Shown here one piece after another: positions 8,539-18,277 of a stretch of 64,000 nucleotides of DNA (position 1 is its first letter; each line of letters opens with the position of its first letter). The translations under genes were made by a program, and so were the position numbers. The stretch comes from Paenibacillus sp. BIC5C1 (lineage in GTDB: Bacteria > Bacillota > Bacilli > Paenibacillales > Paenibacillaceae), in NCBI RefSeq assembly GCF_032399705.1, contig NZ_CP135922.1, positions 3,348,001 through 3,412,000 of the forward strand. Direction: 5' to 3'. Below the pieces are notes generated by a model. That model searched no databases. It saw only the letters and a program-made list of their open reading frames with translations, and was not told the origin of the DNA.

Positions 8539-11298
8539 ATGACTACAAAAACCGCGCATATTGTCGCACATTCTCACTGGGACAGGGAGTGGTATCTGTC
8601 CTTCGAGAAGCACCGAATGTTGCTCGTTCAGCTTATGGAGGATTTAATCCAGACGTTTGAAAAGGACCCGGAATTTACGAATTTCCATCTGGATGGACAG
8701 TTTATTGTACTCGAGGATTACCTGGAAATCATGCCGCACAGGTCGAATCAGGTCCGCAAGTTGATTGAAGAGGGCAAGCTGATCGTTGGTCCATGGTACA
8801 TCCTTCAAGATGAATTCCTCGTCAGCAGTGAAGCCAATGCACGAAATCTGTTAATTGGGATTCAAGCCTCGGAACAAATGGGAGGATATGCGAAAATCGG
8901 ATATTTCCCAGATTCCTTCGGCAATATGGGTCAGGCACCACAGCTCATTAGCCAGGCAGGCATTGAAGTAGCTGTATATGGACGTGGAGTGAAGCCAGTT
9001 GGATTCAATAACGAAATTCAGTCTGGCAATGAACATACCTCCAAATACTCGGAGATGTATTGGGAATCACCCGATGGTACTCGTGTACTGGCGATCCTGT
9101 TCGCCAATTGGTACAACAATGGCATGGAGATCCCGGTGGAACCGGAGAAGGCGAAAGTTTATTGGGCCGAAAAGCTGGCTGCAGCAGAAGAGTTTGCTTC
9201 AAGTTCGGAACTCCTATTCATGAACGGATGTGATCATCAGCCGCTCCAGAAGGATCTGACGCAAGCGTTAAAAACAGCCACGGAGATTATCCCAGATGTG
9301 ACGTTTCGTCATTCCAGCTTTCCCGAGTACATTCAGGCTTTGCAAAAAGCGAAACCCCAATCATTGGATGTCATTCGCGGTGAACTTCGAAGCCAATGGA
9401 CCGACGGCTGGATTACACTTGTAAATACTGCTTCAGCAAGGGTATATATCAAACAGCAAAATGTAAAAAGTCAGACGTTACTGGAGAAGGTGGCTGAGCC
9501 GCTGGCAGTCATGGCCTCTCTGTCCACAGGCATTTATCCACGGCATGAACTGTTATATGCCTGGAAGACATTACTGAAGAACCATCCCCATGACAGCATC
9601 TGCGGGTGCAGTGTTGACGAAGTCCACAGGGAGATGATGACCCGATTTGCCAAATCGCAAGAAGTGGCTGAAGGGATATCGGTTCAGAGTGCTCGTACAA
9701 TAGCCGAATCCGTGGATACATCTGGCTTTGACGCAGATTCTGCGTTGCCTTTTGTAGTGTTTAACACTTCGGGGCATCGCCGATCCAATGTGATTGTAAC
9801 TAGAATGGACGTTGAGCGACGTTACTTTGACCACGAGCCTCCGCATGAAAAGTATCAGGAATTTAAGCGCGAATATGAAGCCTTTGACCCGAACGACTGG
9901 ATTGTATGGAACGCGGAAGGCAAGCAAGTGGAAGCCGTTATCACACCCGTTGGAACCACATTTGGATATGATTTGCCGGATAACCGATTCCGTCAACCAT
10001 ACTGGGCATATCAAGTGGATGTAGAGCTTCATGTCCAGAACATCCCTGGTTTTGGATATCATACTTTTGCTCTTGCGCCTAAGCGTGTTTCTGGAGAGAA
10101 TGCGTTTAGCGAATTGACTACCCCTGAACTTGTTACAGAAGAGCAAGTGATGGAGAACGATTATGTGCGGATCGAGATTGCGGGGGATGGATCGTTTACC
10201 ATGCTGGATAAAGTGAACGGTCGTAATTATACAGGGCTTGGTATTTATGAGGATACTGGGGACATCGGAAATGAGTATATGTACAGACAACCGGATCATG
10301 AAGCTCCGTTAACTACGCAGGGGCTGCCTGCCCAGATTAAGCTGGTGCATCATACACCACTGAAAGCCGTTTATGAGATCGTGCATAACTGGAAGCTCCC
10401 GGTCGGTGCAGATGAACTGTTGGATGAAGAGATCCGCTCCATGGTTCCATTTCGTTATCGTAAATCCCGGCGGCTTGATGAAACCAGGGAGGTGAGCATT
10501 CGTACAGAGCTGAGCCTTGAAAAAAAGGGGCGTTCGGTTGGCATTAAAAGCTATATCGACAACACGGTTCAGGATCATCGTATCCGCATGTTGTTCCAAA
10601 CGGGACTCGAAGCAAGTCATGTTACCGTTGACTCCATATACGAACTGGCAGAGCGCCCGATACAGCCGGAAGCGGAATGGAGAAATCCCAGCAATGCGCA
10701 GCATCAGAATGCATTTGTCAGTATCAGCAATGGTCGTGAAGGGCTGACGATTGCGAATAAAGGTCTTAATGAGTATGAAGTATTAGCTAGTCAGAACACC
10801 ATTGCGGTGACACTCTTGCGTGGGGTTCGTGAGCTTGGGGATTGGGGAGTATTTGCAACGCCGGAGGCCCAATGTCACGGACAGCACATTCTGGAAATGG
10901 AGCTCATCTCGCATGATTTGGATGTTATTGAGTCCGATGCTTATGTGCAGGCGTATCAGTTCCCGGTTCCCTGGACTGTTCAACAGACAGGAGTACATGG
11001 CGGCACGTTACCCGCTACCCACGAGTTTTTGCAATGGGAGGGTGATCATCTTGCTTTTAGTGCGCTTAAACGGGGCGAAGCAAATGATGACATGCTGTTC
11101 AGGGTGTTCAATGTATCATCGAAATCGACTTCACTGAAGGTAACGCCTTCGTTTGAGGCCAAGGAAGTGTATGAAAGTACAATTGTTGAAGATCAAGGTG
11201 AAGCCATGAAGGTAGTGGATGAGGAAAGTTATGTTTTGAATGTGGGACCGGCAAAAATTCAGACGATCGGCATTCAACCCACAACACGTTTAGTATAA
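8539..11298 (+). CDS. Alpha-mannosidase, glycoside hydrolase family 38
   Basis: 919 residues, full length for a bacterial GH38. The N-terminal zinc motif is HSHWDREWY (residues 11-19) and the probable catalytic nucleophile is Asp125 in GYFPDSFGNMGQ. Further family landmarks are FMNGCDHQPLQKD near 230-240 and NHPHDSICGCSVDEVH near 351-366; the C-terminal half is the beta-rich GH38C region. There is no signal peptide, so it should hydrolyse terminal alpha-mannosides in the cytoplasm, after import by the adjacent ABC system. Some members cut alpha-mannosylglycerate (MngB-like) or phosphorylated mannosides, so the exact substrate is open. It is the best biochemical clue that this locus handles a mannose-containing glycan. 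Confidence 0.88.
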   Translation: MTTKTAHIVAHSHWDREWYLSFEKHRMLLVQLMEDLIQTFEKDPEFTNFHLDGQFIVLEDYLEIMPHRSNQVRKLIEEGKLIVGPWYILQDEFLVSSEANARNLLIGIQASEQMGGYAKIGYFPDSFGNMGQAPQLISQAGIEVAVYGRGVKPVGFNNEIQSGNEHTSKYSEMYWESPDGTRVLAILFANWYNNGMEIPVEPEKAKVYWAEKLAAAEEFASSSELLFMNGCDHQPLQKDLTQALKTATEIIPDVTFRHSSFPEYIQALQKAKPQSLDVIRGELRSQWTDGWITLVNTASARVYIKQQNVKSQTLLEKVAEPLAVMASLSTGIYPRHELLYAWKTLLKNHPHDSICGCSVDEVHREMMTRFAKSQEVAEGISVQSARTIAESVDTSGFDADSALPFVVFNTSGHRRSNVIVTRMDVERRYFDHEPPHEKYQEFKREYEAFDPNDWIVWNAEGKQVEAVITPVGTTFGYDLPDNRFRQPYWAYQVDVELHVQNIPGFGYHTFALAPKRVSGENAFSELTTPELVTEEQVMENDYVRIEIAGDGSFTMLDKVNGRNYTGLGIYEDTGDIGNEYMYRQPDHEAPLTTQGLPAQIKLVHHTPLKAVYEIVHNWKLPVGADELLDEEIRSMVPFRYRKSRRLDETREVSIRTELSLEKKGRSVGIKSYIDNTVQDHRIRMLFQTGLEASHVTVDSIYELAERPIQPEAEWRNPSNAQHQNAFVSISNGREGLTIANKGLNEYEVLASQNTIAVTLLRGVRELGDWGVFATPEAQCHGQHILEMELISHDLDVIESDAYVQAYQFPVPWTVQQTGVHGGTLPATHEFLQWEGDHLAFSALKRGEANDDMLFRVFNVSSKSTSLKVTPSFEAKEVYESTIVEDQGEAMKVVDEESYVLNVGPAKIQTIGIQPTTRLV

Positions 11299-11421
11299 AC
11301 AATTCAGTCTTGGAGTTCTCTCCACTGCTGCGGATTGAAAACGGATGCATCATGTTCCACATACGACAACCCTGTTTTCGTGCAGCTTGATTACATGATC
11401 AAGTGAATGGGAGGTACGATT

Positions 11422-14400
11422 GTGAACAAACGATTATGGTTAGGTGCCAGGTGTACCATTTCAGTGCTGTTGACGATTGTCATGTTATGTTCAGGGCTAT
11501 ACATCACACCAGCAACCACACACGCGGCAGCAGAGGGGGAAGAAACTGAACAGGGAGACGTCCATCCAAATGATGTGTCACCTGACTCGGTAAGTATTAC
11601 GTTGGGAGAAACTCCTGTACAGCAGGGCATAACGGCTCGTCCCGGCGATGGACCTCCAGAAGGTCTGCTAGTGGGGATGACTGACGGCAAGGAGTATTGG
11701 AAAACAAATCAGACGGTGAATCCAACAAATCCAGCCGATAACATCCTGTATTTTTACTTCAATGTTGCGGATGAATATTTGTTTGAAAATACGGATCAGG
11801 ACGTATTCGTCACGGTTGAATATTACGATAGCAATAGCGGAGCGATGTCTCTGCAATACGATTCGAAGCAATCCAATTTCAAGGATGCTCCTTTGTTCCG
11901 GTATGAAAATACGGGAACCTGGAAGACACATACCTTCAAGCTCAGCGATGCCAATTTCGGTAACCGCACCCATGATGCGGATTTCCGGATCGGGGTTAGC
12001 GGCGCAGGGGCACCAGCCAACAATTCGGAACTTCATCTGGCCACAGTAACCGTCCATAAGCAGCCTCAGCAGCAGTCGGGGACTCAGACCAAGGTCTATG
12101 ATACGGAATTCCCTACATCAGATATCGTCATTGCAGATCGGAGCGTAACCGATTATGGAGCAGCAGGAGACGGGGTCTCAGATGATACTCAAGCATTCAA
12201 AGAAGCGCTGGCAATAGCGGGAAATCAAGGCGGTGGCGTTGTGTTCGTACCATCTGGAACCTATAAATTAACCGGAGAGCTGGTTATTCCAACAGGCGTT
12301 ACGCTTCGCGGCGATTGGGGGAATCCCGATGAGCATGGCGGGTTAGTCAAAGGTACAATCCTTGCTGTATATGGCGGCAAAGGTCAAGCTAACGGGAACA
12401 GCTTCATAAAGATGGAGCCTTCCAGTGGGGTAACCCATGTGTCTATCTGGTATCCCGAACAGAATCTGAATAACCCGGTGGCTTATCCATGGACGATGGA
12501 GCAGCTTCCAGGTGACAGTGCTACGGTGAAAAATGTAACACTCGTCAATGCGTACCAGGGGATTAAGATTGGCCCGGAATGGAACGAACTTCATTATGTG
12601 AAGGATGTATACGGCACCACCCTGAAAACCGGTATCTTTCTGGATTTCACAACAGACATTGGGAGACTGGAAGAGCTTCACCTGTCCCCGGATGTATGGG
12701 CGAACTCTGGTTTGCCAGGAGCACCTGAACGGTCTCAATTGCGGGAATATATGATACAGCAATCCGAAGGTATCGTAATGGGGCGCTCGGACTGGGAGTA
12801 CATGTCGAATATTCATATCTCGGGTTACAAGACAGGGATACGAATCACGACAAGAACAGGAAGCCTTGAAACAGCCAATGCGCAGCTGTACAAAATCCAG
12901 ATCGACGACTGCAACGTAGCGTTGAAGATTGAAGGCGTCAATGATTATGGATTGCTGGTGACTGACAGTCAATTTGAAGCGAGTGCTGGTCCGAATCCTG
13001 TTGCCATTTATGCAACGGAAGGCTTTCACTCCATTGCCCAGTTTAACAAAGTAACGGTGGGCGGGGAGCCCAAACATGCGGTTGTAAATGAAGGGCGTGG
13101 AACGTTGTCCTTTGAGAGCAGCTCTTTCGAGAATTGGGGTGAAGGAAACGGAGATTATGCCATTGTTGCGAAGAGTGGTTCGCTTATACTGGGCAGTTCT
13201 ACCTTCGTCAAGCCGGATCGTCACCTGCTTCTTCAGGGAGATGTGGCAACAATCAATGCCATTCATTCCGGATACGAAGGCAATCTTGCGGTGAACGATG
13301 AAAGTACCTCGGCGGAACTGAACATCCATCAGGAAGAAAATTTGGTGTTGGAAACCATCCCCGATGTTCCTTCAGTGGATATGGCTGTGCAGCCCAAGCC
13401 GGGTACTCGCGAGTTGTTTAACGTCGTGAGCCAGCCCTATTTGGCTGATAACACAGGGAATACGGATTCATCCCAAGCCATTCAACAGGCATTGAATGAT
13501 GCCGAAGCGGCAGGTGGAGGAACGGTCTATATGCCGGCTGGCATATACCGCGTTGAGCAGGCTTTAGTGGTACCGACTGCCGTAGAACTGCGCGGCAATT
13601 ATGATGTACCTCATCATACGATCGGGAATGGAACGGTTATTTTTACGAACTATGGAGAAAACGACCCGGATGCCGATGCCTTCATTCAGCTGAAGCAAGC
13701 AGCGGGATTGCGCGGATTATCCGTCTATTACGATCAACAAACATGGTCTGATGCCAATCCGGTGAAGCCTTATGCCTGGACTGTGCAAGGTCAAGGGAAA
13801 AACGTATACCTGATCGATACAACCTTGGTTAATCCCTACCAGGCTGTCGACTTCGGCACCCATGATACAAGTGGTCATTATATCGATTATGTAGCGGGAT
13901 CACCGCTCAAGGAAGGCATATATCTTGGTGGCGGTTCAGACGGAGGATACATGCGGAATGTGCAGTTCAATCCGCATTATTATGGACGGAACAATTATCC
14001 GAATCATCCATCGAATGATGAAGAATTTAATCAAATTTGGAATTATCAAAAAGAGAACCTGGACGCCTTCCGTATAGGGGATGTCACCAATCAGGTTATT
14101 TTCAATACATTTGTATACGGTTCAAAGTACGGTATTCATTTTGAAGAACAGAATGGAAGAGGGCCCGAAGCCGTCGTTATTGGTCATGGCACGGATGGCA
14201 GCAAAAAGGGAGCCGTATTGCAACATGCGGGAACAGCAGGTCTGTCGTTTATCAACACAGAGCTTGTTTCCATGAGTACTACAGACAAGGTATACGTGGA
14301 GGTTGGGCCAGATTTTGGCTCTAAAGCGGTGTTCTTCAATACGTCCATGTGGGGAGATACAACCAGGTCCTTTGATATACACGGAGGAGATATCCGCATA

Positions 14401-16974
14401 CAGCAGGGAAACTTCACGAACGTTGGTGAAATCGGCATTAATGCAATCGGTGGTGATATTACTCTCTACAATTCCTATTTTCAACAGCCTCGTACGAATC
14501 ACGTGGTTGCAGGACCAAACGTAGAGAAGATGGTGATATCCAACAACCTGTTTAATGGCGGTTTTCAGATTGAGAATGAGGCACCTCCTGGAAAAGTGAC
14601 GGGTACCAATCTGTTTCCTTTGGCATTCAAACTGAACCAGCTTGGGTATGATCCATCCAGACCAGGTGAACCCGGAAGCACACTGACTTTGACTAACGTT
14701 GCAGGTGAGGCTCTGCTTAAAGGGCAGATCGAACTGATTGAACCGAGTGTGTATCATGCGATGTTTAAGCCAGTGCGATTTGAGGGACTGGGCATTGGAA
14801 AAAGCATGGATGTGGCGCTTCCCTATATATCAAGTGACTTGCTCAAATTCAGAGTAACGCTTGAGAACGGGTTCCGTTATGAGACTTCAGTCAAGCTGTC
14901 ACAATCCTTTGCGGCACAAAAAGATGCTGTTGGAACGCTGCCATTCATTGAGGTTTCGAGTCCGGAGCATTACAACAGCGTCGGTGGAAGCTGGGGAGGT
15001 CCGAATGACCTCAGCATTCAAGCTAAAGCAAGTTGGGATGCGGAAAATTTGGTTCTCAAGGTGGACGTCAAGGACGATATTCACCATCAAACCAATACCA
15101 ATGGCGATATATGGCAAGGTGACAGCCTACAACTCGGTATTGACCTTGGCAAAGAGGATGGTGCGGCCAGCAAACAGGTGAATGAGCTTGGTTTTGCACT
15201 GAATCAGGATGGTGTCGTCACGAAATGGAGATGGCGAGCTCCAGAAGGGGTTGCTTCAGGATTGTTGGAATCCGCTTCAGCAAACATTACCCGAGACGAG
15301 ACGACTCATATTACGCATTATCAAATTACGTTGCCTTTTGCAGCACTTCACCAGGAAGGATATTCATTCCAACCTGACAAACCTATCGGTTTTGCACTGC
15401 TTGTCAATGAAAACGATGGGCAAGGGCGATCTGGCTTTATGGAGTTTAATGGAGGGATCGGTACAAGTAAAGATGCACGATTATTCGGAAACTTGTATCT
15501 GCTTACGGGTGATTATGTGACATTGTTGGAGCAATCGGCTGAGGCGAGTGTTCGTACTGCGGAGCAAAAGAAAGATGTGACCTCTATAGACACAGCAACC
15601 AACTTCGTCAATCTGCTACCGGGCGGCACATTAAAGTCCTCATTACTCGTGAGACTCACTGCTCTTACATCAGGTTCCAATCCGAATCCAGGGGGACCCA
15701 ATCCCCATCCAGGCTCGGGCTCTGGTTCGCAGCCAAGTGCTGGAGGGGGCTATACGACTGGAGGGAAGAATGAAGCAACACCTGACTCTCCTGGTGCTAC
15801 AATGCAGCTTCAGCCCAAGCTGGATAAAGCTGCTGCATTAGCAACAGCCGACCTTACCAACAAGATGATGGAGGATGCATTCAACCGCATCACCCCTGAT
15901 CAGGACGGGAAAAAGAAGCTGATTGTAGACATCGAATCCGTGGATGGTGCTGAAGGGTATGCTCTTACACTTCCATCCAGATTTTTGCAGGAAACACCAT
16001 CTACCCATTGGTTGGAAATTCGAACAGTATGGGGAGTGCTGCTGGTTCCGAGCAATTTGCTGGCCAATACCCAAGGAACGATTGGAGATCGTATTACCTT
16101 GGTATTAAGCAAGGCTGACCGAAGCTCTTGGAGTGCCAAGATGAAATCAGACTTAGGAGAGCGGCCTGCAATTTCATTATCTGTGATATCGGATGGCAAA
16201 TCCGTTGCATGGCAACATTCCATTACGCCAATCACAGTAAGTTTGCCCTATCAGCCTAATGTAAGTGAACTGCTGGACCCGGAAAAACTCGCAGTACGAC
16301 GTATCGCGGATGACGGGCAAATGATCTCCATTCCGAATGGAAAGTTCAATAAAAAATCGGAACAAATGATTTTCAAAACAAGGCAAAACGGAGTTTATGC
16401 AATTACTCAGGATAATCGAACATTCCAGGATATACGGCAGCTATCATGGGCCCGCCATGCCATCGAAGTTCTAGTGTCCAAAGGGGTTATTCTTGGAATG
16501 TCAAAGGCAGAATATCAGCCTCAATCCATGATCCGCCGAGCGGATTTCGTGACCCTGCTTACCAATGCCTTGGAACTACAACCTGATCAGGGAACCAAGG
16601 TGGAACGTTTCGTGGATGTACCTGAGCATGTTTATTACGAACAGTCCGTGAACACAGCAAGAACGCTGGGCATTATTCAAGGGGCAGGAGCTGATCGATT
16701 CTCGCCAGCGTCTCCAATTACCCGTGAAGAAGCAGCCGTTATGATCTACCGAGCTATGCAAGTTATCGGGATGCAGCCACTTCCTGAAGGTGAATACGGT
16801 CTGAATGACTATAAAGATATTCATTTGATTAAGGCATATGCTCGCGATGCAATTGATTCGTTAACCAGATCAACAATTATGGAAGGAAGTAATGGCAGCT
16901 TCCGTCCGGGAGATACAATGACTCGTGCTGAGACCGCAGTGCTGCTGTATCGTTTATACAACCGTTTGCCTTAA
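11422..16974 (+). CDS. SLH-anchored surface protein with two beta-helix (Pectate_lyase_3) domains and a CBM9-like domain
   Basis: About 1850 residues. A signal peptide (ending near THAAA, residue 35) precedes an N-terminal beta-rich region; then a first right-handed beta-helix starts near residue 241 (VTDYGAAGDGVSDDTQAFKE) and a second near 666 (DNTGNTDSSQAIQQALNDAE). The two align along their length (GGGVVFVPSGTYKL versus GGGTVYMPAGIYRV), an internal duplication. A carbohydrate-family-9-like (DOMON) domain spans about 1174-1359, followed by a Gly/Pro/Ser linker near 1416-1450, an unassigned domain, and three SLH repeats (about 1669, 1731, 1795 to the end) for cell-wall binding. GTG at 11422 is chosen since GGGAGG lies 7 nt before it. 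It probably binds or cuts a polysaccharide at the cell surface; whether the helices are lyases or hydrolases is not clear. Confidence 0.85.
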   Translation: MNKRLWLGARCTISVLLTIVMLCSGLYITPATTHAAAEGEETEQGDVHPNDVSPDSVSITLGETPVQQGITARPGDGPPEGLLVGMTDGKEYWKTNQTVNPTNPADNILYFYFNVADEYLFENTDQDVFVTVEYYDSNSGAMSLQYDSKQSNFKDAPLFRYENTGTWKTHTFKLSDANFGNRTHDADFRIGVSGAGAPANNSELHLATVTVHKQPQQQSGTQTKVYDTEFPTSDIVIADRSVTDYGAAGDGVSDDTQAFKEALAIAGNQGGGVVFVPSGTYKLTGELVIPTGVTLRGDWGNPDEHGGLVKGTILAVYGGKGQANGNSFIKMEPSSGVTHVSIWYPEQNLNNPVAYPWTMEQLPGDSATVKNVTLVNAYQGIKIGPEWNELHYVKDVYGTTLKTGIFLDFTTDIGRLEELHLSPDVWANSGLPGAPERSQLREYMIQQSEGIVMGRSDWEYMSNIHISGYKTGIRITTRTGSLETANAQLYKIQIDDCNVALKIEGVNDYGLLVTDSQFEASAGPNPVAIYATEGFHSIAQFNKVTVGGEPKHAVVNEGRGTLSFESSSFENWGEGNGDYAIVAKSGSLILGSSTFVKPDRHLLLQGDVATINAIHSGYEGNLAVNDESTSAELNIHQEENLVLETIPDVPSVDMAVQPKPGTRELFNVVSQPYLADNTGNTDSSQAIQQALNDAEAAGGGTVYMPAGIYRVEQALVVPTAVELRGNYDVPHHTIGNGTVIFTNYGENDPDADAFIQLKQAAGLRGLSVYYDQQTWSDANPVKPYAWTVQGQGKNVYLIDTTLVNPYQAVDFGTHDTSGHYIDYVAGSPLKEGIYLGGGSDGGYMRNVQFNPHYYGRNNYPNHPSNDEEFNQIWNYQKENLDAFRIGDVTNQVIFNTFVYGSKYGIHFEEQNGRGPEAVVIGHGTDGSKKGAVLQHAGTAGLSFINTELVSMSTTDKVYVEVGPDFGSKAVFFNTSMWGDTTRSFDIHGGDIRIQQGNFTNVGEIGINAIGGDITLYNSYFQQPRTNHVVAGPNVEKMVISNNLFNGGFQIENEAPPGKVTGTNLFPLAFKLNQLGYDPSRPGEPGSTLTLTNVAGEALLKGQIELIEPSVYHAMFKPVRFEGLGIGKSMDVALPYISSDLLKFRVTLENGFRYETSVKLSQSFAAQKDAVGTLPFIEVSSPEHYNSVGGSWGGPNDLSIQAKASWDAENLVLKVDVKDDIHHQTNTNGDIWQGDSLQLGIDLGKEDGAASKQVNELGFALNQDGVVTKWRWRAPEGVASGLLESASANITRDETTHITHYQITLPFAALHQEGYSFQPDKPIGFALLVNENDGQGRSGFMEFNGGIGTSKDARLFGNLYLLTGDYVTLLEQSAEASVRTAEQKKDVTSIDTATNFVNLLPGGTLKSSLLVRLTALTSGSNPNPGGPNPHPGSGSGSQPSAGGGYTTGGKNEATPDSPGATMQLQPKLDKAAALATADLTNKMMEDAFNRITPDQDGKKKLIVDIESVDGAEGYALTLPSRFLQETPSTHWLEIRTVWGVLLVPSNLLANTQGTIGDRITLVLSKADRSSWSAKMKSDLGERPAISLSVISDGKSVAWQHSITPITVSLPYQPNVSELLDPEKLAVRRIADDGQMISIPNGKFNKKSEQMIFKTRQNGVYAITQDNRTFQDIRQLSWARHAIEVLVSKGVILGMSKAEYQPQSMIRRADFVTLLTNALELQPDQGTKVERFVDVPEHVYYEQSVNTARTLGIIQGAGADRFSPASPITREEAAVMIYRAMQVIGMQPLPEGEYGLNDYKDIHLIKAYARDAIDSLTRSTIMEGSNGSFRPGDTMTRAETAVLLYRLYNRLP

Positions 16975-17019
16975 ATCTTCCAGTAGGATCGAAATGGAGC
17001 AGATGAGGAGAGTGAACAC

Positions 17020-18243
17020 ATGGCTAAAATTACACGGATAGAGTGCATACGTACAAGGCACGACGGAAGCTGGACCATTGTGAAGATTTCGACGGATCAG
17101 GATGGTCTTTACGGATTGGGTTCTGCTTCCGATCTTTATAATCCCGAAGCGGTGGTACAGGTCATCGAACAACTGCTGGCACCATTACTCATGGGGAAGG
17201 ATGCATCCCAAATTGAAGATTTGTGGCATCTCATGCATATGAGCGGATATTGGAGAAATGGGGCAATACTTCAGACGGCCATTGGTGGAATTGACATGGC
17301 CCTGTGGGATATCAAGGGCAAGGAAGCGAATCTTCCGGTATATCAATTGTTAGGAGGGGCCTGCCGCTCGGCAGTTCCCTGTTATGGCCATGCCGGAGGT
17401 GCTGATATCAGCGAGTTGAAAGAAGACGTATCTCGTTTTATGGAAGAAGGATACACGGTCATTCGAGTGCAGATGGGAGGTTATGGTGGCGGGGGGTTTG
17501 TCAGCGGCAAGGACGCGAATTTGCCGCGCGAGCCCTGGAGCAGTGGTCCTGTATTTGATGAACATGCGTATCTGCATGCTATACCTGACATGTTTGAGAA
17601 GTTGCGCCTGGAATTCGGGAATGGAATTCAGTTTACCCATGATGTGCATGAGCATTTGTCTCCCATTCATGCCATTCAGCTATCGAAGCGGCTTGAACCT
17701 TATCATCTATTCTTTCTGGAAGATGCACTGGCACCGGAACAGATCGGATGGTATCGACAGCTTCGTCAACAGAGTGCTACGCCGCAGGCCGTGGGAGAAT
17801 TATTTGTTAATCCTCAGGAGTGGACGGGTTTGATTCAAGAGAAGTTGATCGATTTTATCAGAGTTCGGGTATCGAAAGCAGGCGGAATCAGCGCTTGCCG
17901 CAAGATCGCTACGCTGGGCGAAGCTTACGGAGTACGAACAGCCTGGCAGGAGGGTGGGGAGAATGATCCTGTTAACCAGGCAGCTGCTGTCCATCTGGAT
18001 ATGGCCCTGTGGAACTTTGGTATTCAGGAAATCAATCATTTTAAACCTCATGAGTTGGAGGTATTCCCGGGACATATCGTCAGAGAGGGCGGATATCTAT
18101 ATCCTTCCAACAAACCGGGACTGGGCATTGAATTGGATGAAGTGAAGGCCAAATCATTACTAAGTGACTTATGGAATCCCAACAAATATCATCGGCCGTA
18201 TCCTCTGGACCGCAAAGCGGATGGGACATTGGTGCGACCCTAA
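17020..18243 (+). CDS. Enolase-superfamily sugar-acid dehydratase, ManD/RspA-like
   Basis: 407 residues, usual for the mandelate racemase/ManD subgroup. The N-terminal capping domain contains GGIDMALWDIKGKEANLPVY. Metal ligands are visible as Asp208 (HDVHEHL), Glu234 (FLEDA) and Glu260 (VGELF), with His210 and the Arg of IRVQM near 149 as likely acid/base residues. D-mannonate dehydratases use this same frame. The usual WHGP-x-D-x-SP motif at the seventh strand is replaced by WQEGGENDP (Gln310), so substrate specificity has probably shifted. It sits 45 nt after the surface protein and 34 nt before an SDR dehydrogenase; together they could oxidise then dehydrate a sugar. Dehydratase activity is inference; some members of this group are nearly inactive. 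Confidence 0.8.
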   Translation: MAKITRIECIRTRHDGSWTIVKISTDQDGLYGLGSASDLYNPEAVVQVIEQLLAPLLMGKDASQIEDLWHLMHMSGYWRNGAILQTAIGGIDMALWDIKGKEANLPVYQLLGGACRSAVPCYGHAGGADISELKEDVSRFMEEGYTVIRVQMGGYGGGGFVSGKDANLPREPWSSGPVFDEHAYLHAIPDMFEKLRLEFGNGIQFTHDVHEHLSPIHAIQLSKRLEPYHLFFLEDALAPEQIGWYRQLRQQSATPQAVGELFVNPQEWTGLIQEKLIDFIRVRVSKAGGISACRKIATLGEAYGVRTAWQEGGENDPVNQAAAVHLDMALWNFGIQEINHFKPHELEVFPGHIVREGGYLYPSNKPGLGIELDEVKAKSLLSDLWNPNKYHRPYPLDRKADGTLVRP

Positions 18244-18277
18244 CGAAGTGACAAGAACAGACAGGAGAGATATAGGA

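Noticed and set aside
13088..13294. Extra frames on both strands inside the long surface-protein, GH38 and ABC genes
   Set aside because: They lie wholly within strongly supported genes, have no ribosome sites or domains, and are shadows.
18164..18277. Upstream start of the SDR gene inside the ManD-like gene
   Set aside because: It overlaps the end of the previous gene by 80 bases and lacks an SD; the start at 18278 has a clear one and begins the Rossmann fold.
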